A stretch of 64,000 nt of DNA from Morinoia aosen (GCA_030386875.1 CM059556.1:34946964-35010963); one strand, 5' to 3'. Positions 22,701 to 34,187 are shown, counted from the stretch's first letter. Notes: generated by a model from the letters alone, not told the origin. Numbers and translations are program-made.

Positions 22701-25700
22701 GTGGGCGAGTTGGCAGTGGGCGAGTTGGCAGTGGGCGAGTTGGCAGTGGGCGAGTTGGCAGTAGACGAGTTGGCAGTGGGCGAGTTGGCAGTGGGCGAGT
22801 TGGCAGTGGGAGAGTTGGCAGTGGGCGAGTTGGCAGTGGGCGAGTTGGCAGTGGGCGAGTTGACAGTGGGCGAGTTGGCAGTAGACGAGTTGGCAGTAGA
22901 CGAGTTGGCAGTGGGCGAGTTGGCAGTGGGAGAGTTGGCAGTGGGCGAGTTGGCAGTGGGCGAGTTGACAGTGGGCGAGTTGGCAGTAGACGAGTTGGAA
23001 GTGGGCGAGTTGGCAGTAGGCGAGTTGGCAGTGGGCGAGTTGGCAGTGGGCGAGTTGGCAGTAGACGAGTTTGCAGTAGGCGAGTTGGCAGTGGGCGAGT
23101 TGGCAGTGGGCGAGTTGGCAGTAGACGAGTTGGCAGTGGGCGAGTTGGCAGTGGGCGAGTTGGCAGTTGGCGAGTTGGCAGTGGGCGAGTTGGCAGTATG
23201 CGAGTTGGCAGTGGGCGAGTTGGCAGTGGGCGAGTTGGCAGTTGGCGAGTTGGCAGTGGGCGAGTTGGCAGTTGGCGAGTTGGCAGTGGGCGAGTTGGCA
23301 GTGGGCGAGTTGGCAGTATGCGAGTTGGCAGTGGGCGAGTTGGCAGTGGGCGAGTTGGCAGTTGGCGAGTTGGCAGTGGGCGAGTTGGCAGTATGCGAGT
23401 TGGCAGTAGACGAGTTGGCAGTGGGCGAGTTGGCAGTGGGCGAGTTGGCAGTTGGCGAGTTGGCAGTGGGCGAGTTGGCAGTGGGAGAGTTGGCAGTAGG
23501 CGAGTTGGCAGTAGGCGAGTTGGCAGTGGGCGAGTTGGCAGTGGGCGAGTTGGCAGTTGGCGAGTTGGCAGTGGGCGAGTTGGCAGTGGGAGAGTTGGCA
23601 GTTGGCGAGTTGGCAGTAGGCGAGTTGGCAGTAGGCGAGTTGGCAGTGGGCGAGTTGGCAGTGGGCGAGTTGGCAGTTGGTGAGTTGGCAGTGGGCGAGT
23701 TGGCAGTTGGCGAGTTGGCAGTGGGCGAGTTGGCAGTAGGCGAGTTGGCAGTGGACGAGTTGGCAGTGGGCGAGTTGGCAGTAGGCGAGTTGGCAGTAGG
23801 CGAGTTGGCAGTGGGCGAGTTGGCAGTAGGCGAGTTGGCAGTGGACGAGTTTGCAGTAGGCGAGTTGGCAGTGGGCGAGTTGGCAGTTGGCGAGTTGGCA
23901 GTGGGCGAGTTGGCAGTAGGCGAGTTGGCAGTGGGCGAGTTGGCAGTAGACGAGTTGGCAGTGGGCGAGTTGGCAGTGGGAGAGTTGGCAGTATGCGAGT
24001 TGGCAGTGGGCGAGTTGGCAGTGGACGATTTGGCAGTGGGCGAGTTGGCAGTGGGAGAGTTGGCAGTAGGCGAGTTGGCAGTGGGCGAGTTGGCAGTGGG
24101 AGAGTTGGCAGTGGGCGAGTTGGCAGTGGACGATTTGGCAGTGGGCGAGTTGGCAGTGGGAGAGTTGGCAGTAGGCGAGTTGGCAGTGGGCGAGTTGGCA
24201 GTGGACGATTTGGCAGTGGGCGAGTTGGCAGTGGGAGAGTTGGCAGTAGGTGAGTTGGCAGTGGGCGAGTTGGCAGTGGGAGAGTTGGCAGTAGGCGAGT
24301 TGGCAGTGGACGATTTGGCAGTGGGCGAGTTGGCAGTGGACGATTTGGCAGTGGGCGAGTTGGCAGTGGGAGAGTTGGCAGTAGGCGAGTTGGCAGTGGG
24401 CGAGTTGGCAGTGGACGATTTGGCAGTGGGCGAGTTGGCAGTGGGCGAGTTGGCAGTGGGCGAGTTGGCAGTGGGCGAGTTGGCAGTGGGCGAGTTGGCA
24501 GTGGGCGAGTTGGCAGTGGGCGAGTTGGCAGTGGACGATTTGGCAGTGGGCGAGTTGGCAGTGGACGATTTGGCAGTGGGCGAGTTGGCAGTGGGCGAGT
24601 TGGCAGTGGGCGAGTTGGCAGTGGGCGAGTTGGCAGTAGGCGAGTTGGCAGTGGGCGAGTTGGCAGTGGACGATTTGGCAGTGGGCGAGTTGGCAGTGGG
24701 CGAGTTGGCAGTGGACGATTTGGCAGTGGGCGAGTTGGCAGTGGACGATTTGGCAGTGGACGATTTGGCAGTGGGCGAGTTGGCAGTGGGCGAGTTGGCA
24801 GTGGGCGAGTTGGCAGTAGACGAGTTGGCAGTAGACGAGTTGGCAGAAGACGAGTTAGCAGTAGACGAGTTAGCAGTAGACGAGTTAGCAGTAGACGAGT
24901 TAGCAGTAGACGAGTTAGCAGTAGACGAGTTGGCAGAAGACGAGTTGGCAGTAGACGAGTTGGCAGAAGACGAGTTGGCAGAAGACGAGTTAGCAGTAGA
25001 CGAGTTAGCAGTAGACGAGTTAGCAGTAGACGAGTTGGCAGAAGACGAGTTGGCAGTAGACGAGTTGGCAGAAGACGAGTTGGCAGAAGACGAGTTAGCA
25101 GTAGACGAGTTAGCAGTAGAAGAGTTAGCAGTAGACGAGTTAGCAGAAGACGAGTTAGCAGTAGATGAGTTGGCAGTAGACGAGTTGGCAGAAGACGAGT
25201 TGGCAGAAGACGAGTTGGCAGAAGACGAGTTTGCAGAAGAAGAGTTAGCAGTAGATGAGTTAACAGTAGACGAGTTGGCAGTAGACGAGTTGGCAGAAGA
25301 CGAGTTAGCAGTAGACGAGTTGGCAGAAGACGAGTTAGCAGTAGACGAGTTGGCAGTAGACGAGTTGGCAGGAGACGAGTTGGCAGAAGACGAGTTGGCA
25401 GTAGGCGAGTTGGCAGTAGACGAGTTGGCAGTAGACGAGTTAGCAGTAGACGAGTTAGCAGTAGACGAGTTAGCAGTAGACGAGTTAGCAGTAGACGAGT
25501 TAGCAGTAGACGAGTTGGCAGAAGACGAGTTAGCAGTAGACGAGTTGGCAGTAGACGAGTTGGCAGGAGACGAGTTGGCAGAAGACGAGTTGGCAGTAGG
25601 CGAGTTGGCATTAGACGAGTTAGCAGTAGACGAGTTAGCAGAAGACGAGTTAGCAGTAGACGAGTTAGCAGTAGACGAGTTAGCAGAAGACGAATTTGGA

Positions 25701-25706
25701 CGTTAG
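19734..25706 (+). CDS. Hypothetical 1990-codon ELAVD/ELAVG pentapeptide-repeat frame (doubtful gene)
   Basis: A true ATG at 19734 opens a frame with about 21 non-repeated residues (MSNRTKYLPSYQEFS...). About 390 copies of ELAVD or ELAVG follow, with rarer ELSVD, DLAVG and, near the end, ELAED; it stops after EDEFGR. If translated it would be a very acidic low-complexity protein. It does not fit the A(D/N)LXX consensus of known pentapeptide-repeat proteins, and no signal peptide or membrane segment is seen. The frame exists because the unit is exactly 15 bp. The reverse strand is also open almost throughout (LLPTR repeats), which argues for a satellite. In favour of coding, the most variable base of the unit falls at the third position of the Val codon (GTA, GTG, GTC, GTT). 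I consider a real gene unlikely. Confidence 0.15.
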   Translation: MSNRTKYLPSYQEFSGKCEVLELAVGELAVDELAVGELAVGELAVDELAVGELAVDELAVDELAVDELAVDELSVDELAVDELAVDELAVDELAVGELAVGELAVDELAVDELAVDELAVDDLSVDELAVDELAVDELAVDELAVDELAVDELAVDELAVDELAVDELAVDELSVDELAVDELAVDELSADELAVDELAVDELAVDELAVDELAVDELAVDELAVDELAVDELAVGELAVDELSVDELAVDELAVDELAVDELAVDELAVDELAVDELAVDELAVGELAVDELSVDELAVDELAVDELAVDELAVGELAVDELAVDELAVGELAVDELAVDELAVDELAVDELAVDELAVDELAVDELAVDELAVDELAVDELAVDELAVDELAVDELAVDELAVDELAVDELAVGELAVDELAVDELAVGELAVDELAVDELSVDELAVDELAVDELAVDELSVDELSVDELAVDELAVDELAVDELAVDELSVDELAVDELAVDELAVDELAVGELAVDELAVDELAVGELAVDELSVDELAVDELAVDELAVDELAVDELAVGELAVDELSVDELAVDELAVDELAVDELAVDELAVDELAVDELAVDELAVDELAVDELAVDELAVDELAVGELAVGELAVDELAVDELAVDELAVDELAVDELAVDELAVDELAVGELAVGELAVDELAVDELAVDELAVDELAVGELAVGELAVGELAVGELAVDELAVDELAVDELAVDELAVDELAVDELAVDELAVDELAVDELAVDELAVDELAVDELAVGELAVGELAVGELAVGELAVGELAVGELAVDELAVDELAVGELAVDELAVDELAVDELAVGELAVGELAVDELAVGELAVDELAVDELAVGELAVGELAVGELAVDELAVDELAVGELAVGELAVDELAVDELAVDELAVGELAVGELAVGELAVDELAVDELAVGELAVGELAVGELAVDELAVGELAVGELAVGELAVGELAVGELAVGELAVGELAVDELAVGELAVGELAVGELAVGELAVGELAVGELTVGELAVDELAVDELAVGELAVGELAVGELAVGELTVGELAVDELEVGELAVGELAVGELAVGELAVDEFAVGELAVGELAVGELAVDELAVGELAVGELAVGELAVGELAVCELAVGELAVGELAVGELAVGELAVGELAVGELAVGELAVCELAVGELAVGELAVGELAVGELAVCELAVDELAVGELAVGELAVGELAVGELAVGELAVGELAVGELAVGELAVGELAVGELAVGELAVGELAVGELAVGELAVGELAVGELAVGELAVGELAVGELAVGELAVGELAVGELAVDELAVGELAVGELAVGELAVGELAVGELAVDEFAVGELAVGELAVGELAVGELAVGELAVGELAVDELAVGELAVGELAVCELAVGELAVDDLAVGELAVGELAVGELAVGELAVGELAVGELAVDDLAVGELAVGELAVGELAVGELAVDDLAVGELAVGELAVGELAVGELAVGELAVGELAVDDLAVGELAVDDLAVGELAVGELAVGELAVGELAVDDLAVGELAVGELAVGELAVGELAVGELAVGELAVGELAVDDLAVGELAVDDLAVGELAVGELAVGELAVGELAVGELAVGELAVDDLAVGELAVGELAVDDLAVGELAVDDLAVDDLAVGELAVGELAVGELAVDELAVDELAEDELAVDELAVDELAVDELAVDELAVDELAEDELAVDELAEDELAEDELAVDELAVDELAVDELAEDELAVDELAEDELAEDELAVDELAVEELAVDELAEDELAVDELAVDELAEDELAEDELAEDEFAEEELAVDELTVDELAVDELAEDELAVDELAEDELAVDELAVDELAGDELAEDELAVGELAVDELAVDELAVDELAVDELAVDELAVDELAVDELAEDELAVDELAVDELAGDELAEDELAVGELALDELAVDELAEDELAVDELAVDELAEDEFGR
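19797..25705. repeat. 15-bp minisatellite, about 390 units
   Basis: Uninterrupted units of GTTGGCAGTAGACGA with no length change seen over 5.9 kb. Variant zones: GTAGAC/GTGGAC/GTCGGC mixtures up to about 22.6 kb; GTGGGC, GTTGGC and GTGGGAGAG forms with periodic GACGATTTGG to 24.8 kb; then GTTAGCAG and GCAGAAGAC forms to the end. The marker TGTCAGTAGA recurs at 19951, 20101 and 20251, and again at 20461 and 20611. The 150-bp spacing indicates a local 10-unit higher-order repeat. Confidence 0.97.
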
Positions 25707-25827
25707 CAGTATACTGTAAATAAACGAGTTAGCACTAGACGGATTAGCACTGCACTCATCAAACTGGTTCGCTGACAATTGCAGTTTATAATCTGCCATG
25801 GTGAGCGAACTGCATTGATGAATAAGC

Positions 25828-26648
25828 TAATTCACGAGTACACTAACTCACGAGTACACTAACTCACGAGTACACTAATTCACGAGTACACTAATTCACG
25901 AGTACACTAATTCACAAGTACACTAATTCACGAGTACACTAATTCACGAGTACGTTAATTCACGAGTACATTGATTCACGAGTACACTGATTCACGAGTA
26001 CGTTAATTCACGAGTACACTGATTCACGAGTACGTTGATTCACGAATACACTGATTCACGGGTACGTTAATTCACGAGTACACTGATTCACGAGAACACT
26101 GATTCACGAGTACGTTAATTCACGAGTACACTAATTCACGAGTACGTTAATTCACGAGTACGTTAATTCACGAGTACACTAATTCACGAGTACACTAATT
26201 CACAAGTACACTAATTCACGAGTACACTAATTCACGAGTACACTAATTCACGAGTACACTGATTCACGAGTACACTGATTCACGAGTACGTTAATTCACG
26301 AGTACACTGATTCACGAGTACGTTGATTCACGAGTACACTGATTCACGAGTACGTTAATTCACGAGTACACTGATTCACGAGTACGTTAATTCACGAATA
26401 CACTGATTCACGAGTACGTTGATTCACGAGTACACTGATTCACGAGTACGTTAATTCACGAATACACTGATTCACGAATACACTGATTCACTAGTACACT
26501 AATTCACGAGTACACTGATTCACGAGTACACTAATTCACGAGAACACTAATTCACGAGTACACTAATTCACGGGTACACTAATTCACGAGTACACTAATT
26601 CACGAGTACACTAATTCACGAGTACGCTAATTTATGAGTGCGCTAATT
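25828..26648. repeat. 16-bp tandem repeat
   Basis: About 50 units of TTCACGAGTACACTAA with interspersed forms carrying GTACGTTAA and GTACACTGA. The 125 bases between this array and the previous one contain transitional GAGTTAGCACTAGACGGATT, so the two arrays nearly touch. Confidence 0.94.
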
Positions 26649-26800
26649 AATCATAAATGCAGTTACTCATGAAAGAAGTTCCCTTCTCTTTGCAGTTTAC
26701 TCACGCATGTAATTCACTCATCAAAACAGTTCACTCACCAAGACAGCCCATTCAACAAAACAATACATACATCAGGACAGTCGCTTCATTAAAGATAATT
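26649..26800. repeat. Decayed tail of short tandem repeats
   Basis: Diverged blocks of about 17-22 bp with CAGTTTACTCACG, CAGTTCACTCACC and similar cores continue from the 16-bp array and fade out by about 26800. Confidence 0.5.
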
Positions 26801-29800
26801 TATCCATCCAGACCGAGTGCTAATCAAAACAATCATAGTTTTTATAAAAATATAACTAGAAAACTCTGGTTCCATCTATGTGCAGATCCAAATAAAGCTA
26901 GTGCAGCCTAACGATTTTAACGTTCATATAGGAAATGTTCTGATCATATTTTAACGTTTCATTTCGATGTCTGCTTTGAATTACTTCTAAAAATTTTCAA
27001 CCTTTGATTTCAGACTCCATATTTCAAGCTCTTTTTTTCGATCAGCAATTATATAATTTAAACTTAGATCACGCAATTATACGGCACAAAAATAACCCAA
27101 ATTTATGAAAGTTTTTTGAAAATATGCTTATTTTCTAGATAAACCTGAGTACTTCATACGCAAGCCACTACTGACTAGAGTTTTATTGTATTGAACTAGT
27201 GTACTATTCAACGTAACAAGCAATTTTGCATGTATTATTGAACGTATTATTGAACCAACAGCCGTACAAGTTATGTCGACTTGTTCATTATTTCAGCAAA
27301 GCGCTTTTCCTGCAAACCAATTTAGGGCACAAAATTTATTCTCGTTTGCTGAATCTGAACGCCGAGACCAATTTTCAATTCAGTTCAATTTGTGACACTG
27401 TAATCCCGGTAGTCCATTATAGCAGCAGCAGACGAGAACAGCTCGAGAGCATCTAAATCAATTAACCATTCTGGGCAAGATATTTCAACAACGACGATGA
27501 GTCGTAGAGTGGAAATTAGTGTTAACGAAATCATTTGCATAATTTAAACGCATGTGGACATTGTTGGAGATGAATTAAAGTGTGTATGTGACAGTGGAAA
27601 GGTCGGGCGCAATTCTAAAAACAATACTCGGAGACGTCGAGCGCAGAATTTTCAGCTAAATTTCTGCGTTAAAGAACATTTATCTAACGTTTATATTCGG
27701 TGATCTCACGTCCTCAACACGGACCTCCAACACGATCAAGTTTGGCGAACTTGAGTTCTGCGAAGTTTGCAATCGTCCCTAGATCTCTGAAAATGTGTTT
27801 TTTACGCGACTCCTTTCGAATTATGTCGTTCATTTTTTTCATATTTTATGGAAATGGCGGCGTACAAAACTGCAGCGTCAGCAGCCGCTTGTCCTCTCGC
27901 TTATTGGGCGAGTTACAAACTCTCGCCAGCTGTGTGAGACTTGCAGGTGCCGGAGTCCGTCTTGTTGGGTCTTCCTTGCCGGTGATCAAAGGCCTTACTG
28001 ACATGTTCCGTCAGTATTCCAGTCCCCTGCCACCAGAATAGAGCTGATGACGGGAATAAGCGATGCCCCACAGCTGCGAAAGTAACGTCATTTTTAAATT
28101 TGCCATGAAGAGTTCCGTAAATTGAAAATAAGCTTTAATAAAATTTAAAATGTATTGAAAAATCTTTGTAACATCTTGTAGTTATTTTTCAGAAAAACAA
28201 GGTTTCGAAAATTGTGGCGATGATTGTGGCACAGGGTTTTGTAGCGAACGCGTTTTAATGGAAGTAGTTGGCCTTGGAATTTTCGTTCAACGTTCACTGT
28301 CGCAATTTCAAAGCTTAGAGAGCTTGATTAATATTCCCGTTTGAGAAATGGACCTTGACTAAAATTGAAAATATATAGTAAGCACAGTTAATCCTCTTTG
28401 AGAATGCAGTTACGTTCAACGTTTTATGGATTCTGTACATCAAGAATCTCCCATTTTCTATTATCTCCTACATAAAAGAAACGCTCGTGTCAACCCCTCC
28501 AGTTTCAATAGTGTTTAATGCAAACACGGTTACATGCATTTATATTCTCCATGCCGTACTAGTGACCTTATTTTACACATAACTCTTTGCCAAGTCTACG
28601 GACGGGGGAATGCTGATAGCGAAGAACATTAGCAATTTAAAAAAATTCGAAAATTTTCAAGTGTTTGTATATTTCTATGCTACTTCTCCAAGAGCATGAG
28701 TACATAATATATTTTCCTAAATACTGCGAGTTTCATAAAAGTTACTGGGCATTGAAAAAAACTTGTAATTAGTTAAACGAACTGATAATTCGGCTGGTCT
28801 AAATTTATTCGTATGGGATATATGTATTATACAATTTTTCGCGTAATAAAAAACCTGCGGTTTTGACGTAATTATGTTCGAAAAAGCTTCCGATATACAG
28901 CTATGTAACATCCACTGATAGACAATACTATTCTAATTAGATCTTGATTGCGAACGTATTGATTATGACAAATTTTGGAGGCTATAGAATGTGGAAACAT
29001 TAATTTATATCTGACTCAAAACTTGTAAACGATTCGGACAGTTAGAGGACGGAAGGTAAGGAATGCCATGAGAAATGACATAACTTTGAAAGAGTGAATG
29101 ATCTTCGTGACTTCCTCTATGACACATGACGTAATTTTCCTCTAGCCCTATTGGGAATCAAAATTCCACGAATACGAAAAAACACTGGTAAGGTTATCAA
29201 CATCAATTTAGAAATAGCATATTACTTGGTCCTCATTTTGTACACTTCAACTTCTTTGTAAAAACTTTTCTTTGGTTACCTAGTCTTCAATTTTTGATCA
29301 GCTGGAAAGCAGCTAAATCTCTTAAAATAGTTCTTACTAATTAAATTTATGTGATAAAAATTAGCTGCACAAATCATCATTTATCGCTACCATTGAGTGA
29401 TCTTATAAAATTTGTAATGTCTATCTTTGCATAATAGTATTCATTCTGTTCTTTAACTGCTTCTAAATCCTCGCTCTGTAGTGCAAAATGCATAACACAC
29501 AAAACCGCATAAGACGAAGATTTTGGTGATCATTACTTCTCTCAGGATGTCTAATTTAAAGGTTCGTCATTAAAAGGAAGAAGAAAAATTTTCCCACCGA
29601 TAATAACACACAAACATCGGTCGTAATCTTGGGACATTTTGAAAAGCTGGAACTGGTGAAAATATCACCAGTTACAGATTTTTAAATTAACTTTCATGCA
29701 CATGTCCAAAATTTCATGAATATTTTTCAGCGATGTGGCATATTGAGTACGAGCAATGAATTTAGTGGAAGTATACGTCTTGTGCAAGTAATTAGGTACA

Positions 29801-30188
29801 GAAAGCTTAGAGAATGAAAATTCGCGATGCGCTCAAATTTACCCTGTACATGCTTATACAAGAACGATGGCACTGCATTGTTTATGCTAATATTAGCCTT
29901 ATTAATGCCTCCTTTGCCTCTAAAAAATTTCACCGCCCTCAAATTTCCGCTCATAAAACAGTTTTTTTCATTTTAATAGCGTATATGTCACTGTTTCGTT
30001 TTAATAATAGTTTTGATTTTCATGTATCATATTTATCTTAATTTTCAAATGACTGGAGTAATGGTAACGCCGGATTTTAATAGCAGTGTAATGTATTAGA
30101 TGAGTTAGAGGTTAATAAAATCGTGGAATACCCAACCCTTGTCATTCTCTCGTCATTTATTTATTGAAATCGTTTTGTGTGATAATTC
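26801..30188. other. Long spacer, no recognisable gene
   Basis: About 3.4 kb without array, LTR or recognisable coding domain. The longest frame (27700-28041, +, 113 codons) has a hydrophobic stretch (MSFIFFIFYGN) but no family resemblance. A GC-richer patch at 27700-28090 differs from its surroundings and could be a decayed mobile element. The rest is AT-rich with only short chance frames. Confidence 0.55.
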
Positions 30189-30320
30189 CTTAGGTGTTAG
30201 GCCTATTGACAACTTTTCATGACAGAGATACTTAAATGTTAGGTGTAAACACCGTAGACTATTGGCAACCTTTCATGGCAGGGGAACTTAAATGTTAGGT
30301 GTAAACACCGTAGACTAGTA
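30189..30320. repeat. Two-copy tandem duplication of about 66 bp
   Basis: Two adjacent copies share ACTTAAATGTTAGGTGTAAA and CACCGTAGACTA, separated by a TTGGCAACCTTTCATG-type block. Several substitutions separate them. Confidence 0.75.
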
Positions 30321-30652
30321 GTCCATTCAAATATACTGTGAAATATATAATTGAATGGTAATTAAATATTGTGTAAATATCTAAAAAAAAAAAGTGAATT
30401 ATGATCATCCTTTTGTATCAGAGTAATAAAAAATAACACAAAACTCTGATAATTAGTTTTTCATTTCATATTCACCGGAGTTTTAACGATTAAACAACTC
30501 CACCCCTGACCATTTAAAATTTCTCGAGTAACAAAGATTCTATCCGGACTAGGCACTGTGGATTATAGAAATCAATCTGAGTTGAAATTCGACTAATATA
30601 TCTGTTATAACTAATATACTAATACTAATACCCTAATAATATTCTACTTACA

Positions 30653-31975
30653 CACCCAGTAACACAACAGGTCGCTCCAAGCCACCCAATACACCCAGTG
30701 ACACAACAGGTTACACCAAGCCACCCAATACACCCAGTGACAAAACAGGTCACACCAAGCCACCCAATACACCCAACAACACAACAGGTCACACCAAACC
30801 ACCCAATACACCCAGCAACACAACAGGTCACACCAAGCCACCCAATACACCCAGCAACACAACAGGTCACACCAAGCCACCCAATACACCCAGCAACACA
30901 ACAGGTCACACCAAGCCACCCAATACACCCAGCAGCACAACAGGTCACACCAAGCCACCCAATACACCCAGCCACACAACAGGTCACACCAAGCCACCCA
31001 ATACACCCAACAACACAACAGGTCACACAAAGCCACCCAATACACCCAGAAACACAACAGGTCACACCAAGCCACCCAATTCACCCAACAACACAACAGG
31101 TTACACAAAGCCACCCTATACACCCAGCAACACAACAGGTCACACCAAGCCACCCAATACACCCAACAACACAACAGGTCACACAAAGCCACCCAATTCA
31201 CCCAGCAACACAACAGGTCACACCAAGCCACCCAATACACCCAACAACACAACAGGTCACACCAAACCACCCAATACACCCAGCAACACAACAGGTCACA
31301 CCAAGCCACCCAATACACCCAGCAACACAACAGGTCACACCAAGCCACCCAATTCACCCAGCAACACAACAGGTCACACCGAGCCACCCAATACACCCAA
31401 CAACACAACAGGTCACACCAAGCCACCCAACACACCCAGCAACACAACAGGTCACACAAAGCCACCCAATACACCCAGCAACACAACAGGTCACACCAAG
31501 CCACCCAATTCACCCAACAACACAACAGGTTACACAAAGCCACCCTATACACCCAGCAACACAACAGGTCACACCAAGCCACCCAATACACCCAACAACA
31601 CAACAGGTCACACCAAGCCACCCAATACATCCAGCAACACAACAGGTCACACCAAGCCACCCAATACACCCAGCAACACAACAGGTCACACCAAGCCACC
31701 CAATACACCCAGCAACACAACAGGTCACACCAAGCCACCCAATACACCCAACAACACAACAGGTCACACCAAGCCACCCAATACACCCAGCAACACAACA
31801 GGTCACACCAAGCCACCCAATACACCCAGCAACACAACAGGTCACACCAAGCCACCCAATACACCCAGCAACACAACAGGTCACACCAAGCCACCCAATA
31901 CACCCAGCAACACAACAGGTCACACCAAGCCACCCAATACACCCAGCAACACAACAGGTCACACCAAGCCACCAA
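30653..31975. repeat. 39-bp minisatellite, about 34 units
   Basis: Units contain CACCCAGCAACACAACAGGT then CACACCAAGCCACCCAATA. The period is kept exactly at 39 bp. As 39 is 13 codons, the + strand is open for 426 codons (13-residue repeat ATQQVTPSHPIHP at 30698-31978). The minus strand is open for 475 codons from a true ATG at 32071, with 13-residue repeats rich in Cys, Trp and Val. Changes are mostly GCAACA/ACAACA, CACC/CACA and AATA/AATT. No flanking gene structure is seen, so I annotate a satellite. Confidence 0.95.
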
Positions 31976-32689
31976 TAAACACTGGAAAATAATAAATAGG
32001 TCTGCTTGGTAGTACATGCCACAATACATCGTGTAATGGAACCTATAAGGCACTCTGCTCATCTGCATCAAGACAAAAACAAAACAAAGTTTTCAAATGC
32101 CATAAATTAATGGAATCATACGGTGAAAATTTATAATATAAGTGACTTGGATTGAGCAAAATGAACCCACAAAATTTTAGGAGACACTAATTTTAACACT
32201 GGTTGAAATTGAATGAATAAAAGTGTTCAACTTCACAAATCTGACGCAAGAGAGTAATGCAGATAGTCTCAACCATCATCATTATTATTTTGAGATTTTT
32301 AGCTATGAAAATCATCGCTAGAATGCTGGAAAATTATTGTGATACTGTGCAATACACATTTCAAGCCATGCGCAAGTCTTACCCTAGTTGCGCAAATGCA
32401 TTAGTCTGGTAAAATATATGTCTGCCTAATTCGTGAAAACACGGAGGTCTCTTCACTAAGTGCAATATGTTTGCCCCCTACACGTAAAATGAGCTCATTT
32501 CTTCGGTGGTTCTTTTTTCTTTATTACCAGGAGCAACTATGTTAGCCGGTCAAATGACAATCGCGCTGTAAAATGTTCTTTTCGGATATATATGCTAGTT
32601 GACTTTTTAAAGAGAAATGAAGCAAGCCACAGACTTGCATGGTGTATAGCTGCGTACCATAATGCAAACCAAAGAGACGTACGAGTTTC
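31976..32689. other. Spacer, no gene seen
   Basis: AT-rich sequence with no array, mobile-element terminus or coding frame I can support. Confidence 0.6.
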
Positions 32690-32830
32690 GTACCACACTG
32701 CACTACAGTGCAGCACCGCAGTACAGTGCATCACTGCAGCACAGAACAGCACTGTAGTACAGTGCAGCACTGCGGTACAGTGCAGCACTGCGGTACAGTG
32801 CAGTACAGTGCAGCACTGCAGTTCGCTGAA
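32690..32830. repeat. Short palindromic CAGTGCAGCACTG repeat
   Basis: About ten blocks alternate GTACAGTGCAGCACTGC and GCAGCACTGCAGTACAG. The units are partly self-complementary (CACTGCAGTG-like), so the stretch can fold on either strand. Confidence 0.8.
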
Positions 32831-33242
32831 ATGCCACAGCGTGAGGGGAGAGACAGCCAGCTCACCAGCACGTGTTGTGATTGCGACTCAGCGCTGTAAT
32901 CCCTCACCATAACAGAGGGAGAACTCCAGTGCAGTGTTTAGGTGCTGAACGTGAACACTGGCTTTGTGTTAGCCTATTAAACACCCTCACTTGTGCAGGT
33001 ATTTTGCATGATATTATTTGGCTAACCACCGCCTGTGTCGACTAGGGATGTACGATTGAAAGAACGTGCTTTCTCGCGCTCATTTTCAGTGTGAGCTTTC
33101 GTCACTGTAAACTTAATGCTCCTGATATGGTGTGCCTCTCACACACTTGTACCATTGCCTGCAGGCTACATATTGCGGTTGAAGCAATTGCAGCTCTAGG
33201 TGTGCTCACAAAAATATGCTGTATTACGGCTCGAACTTTTGC
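32831..33242. other. Spacer, no gene seen
   Basis: Single-copy-looking sequence between two arrays. A 131-codon + frame (33091-33486) starts here but owes most of its length to the following 15-bp array. Confidence 0.5.
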
Positions 33243-33665
33243 ACACTGCGTCCCAATCCCCTCAATCCCAATCCCTTCAAGCCCAATCCTCTCAACCCCA
33301 ATTACTCAAACCCAATCCTCAACCCCCACCCCCTCACCCCCAATCTCTTCAACCCCAATCCCTTCAACCCCAATCCCTTCAACCCCAATCCCTTCAACCC
33401 CAATCCCTTCAACCCCAATCCCTTCAACCCCAATCCCTTCAACCCCAATCCCTTCAACCCCAATCCCCTCAACCCCAATTACTTAAACCCAATCCTCAAC
33501 CCCCAACCCCTCAACCCAAATCCTATCAACCCCAATGCCTTCAACCCCAATCCCATCAACCCCAATTTCCTCAAACCCAACCCCCCAACTCGAACCCCCC
33601 AACCCCAACCCAACCCCGATCCCCTCAGCCCCAATTCCCTCGGTACCAGCCCCCCAACCCAACAT
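33243..33665. repeat. C-rich 15-bp minisatellite
   Basis: About 28 units around CCCCAATCCCTTCAA. The central block (33345-33470) is nearly pure and the edges are diverged. All three + frames stay open through it (NPFNP, STPIP and QPQSL repeats), as expected for a period divisible by three without stop triplets. The G-rich strand is the minus strand. Confidence 0.93.
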
Positions 33666-34187
33666 CCCAAACTTCACCACTTGCCGCACCACCCCTCTCA
33701 GCCCGACCGGCCCAACAAGTCACCACCAAATGTGGTGACTGTGAGCGTGCGAGCAGCGCCTCGCCGTCACAATTAATGGCGTGCCCGTCACAAATTATTT
33801 CAAAAATACCCTCAATTGTTTTAGAATCATCAGTGAGGGCATAAGCTGCCGCTCTGAGGAAGCATAATTTGTACAGAAATATAGCCATGCGAAAAGCGCA
33901 GGTACCTACGAGGTTGCTGAAGCGTGGGGTACCATCGGGAGGAAGCGTCATTGGGGGTAAATAGGGAGAGTGTTAGACGATATTCAAGTTAGAACGCTTA
34001 TGCTGTGAAAAACCAGGCAATAAGCCTTTTATTTTTCTTATGAAAATATTTTTCGTGAAATCTCAAGTCACCTGATTCAAACGCTTCACTCTCGGAGATG
34101 AATACGATACATTTTCCTCCTGACGCTCTGTGTTTGACAGCCGCAAAGTATTTCAGGTATGTAAATCGTATATCTCATCAACTTGAA
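33666..34187. other. Spacer, no gene seen
   Basis: No recognisable coding domain, RNA gene or repeat. A 108-codon minus-strand frame (33625-33951) partly overlaps the C-rich array and has no motif. Confidence 0.55.

Noticed and set aside
19774-25611. 1945-codon minus-strand frame (LLPTR repeats) as a gene.
   Set aside because: It is the antisense of the 15-bp array with no unique domain; openness follows from the 15-bp period.
28043-28090. Hammerhead-ribozyme-like CTGATGA ... GAAA ... GTC motif.
   Set aside because: The bases between CTGATGA and GAAA do not pair to form stem II next to the core and flanking stems are not evident, so the match is probably chance.
30698-31978. 426-codon + frame (ATQQVTPSHPIHP repeats) as a mucin-like gene.
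   Set aside because: No leader, no non-repeat domain and both strands are open; kept only as a repeat feature and a finding to test.
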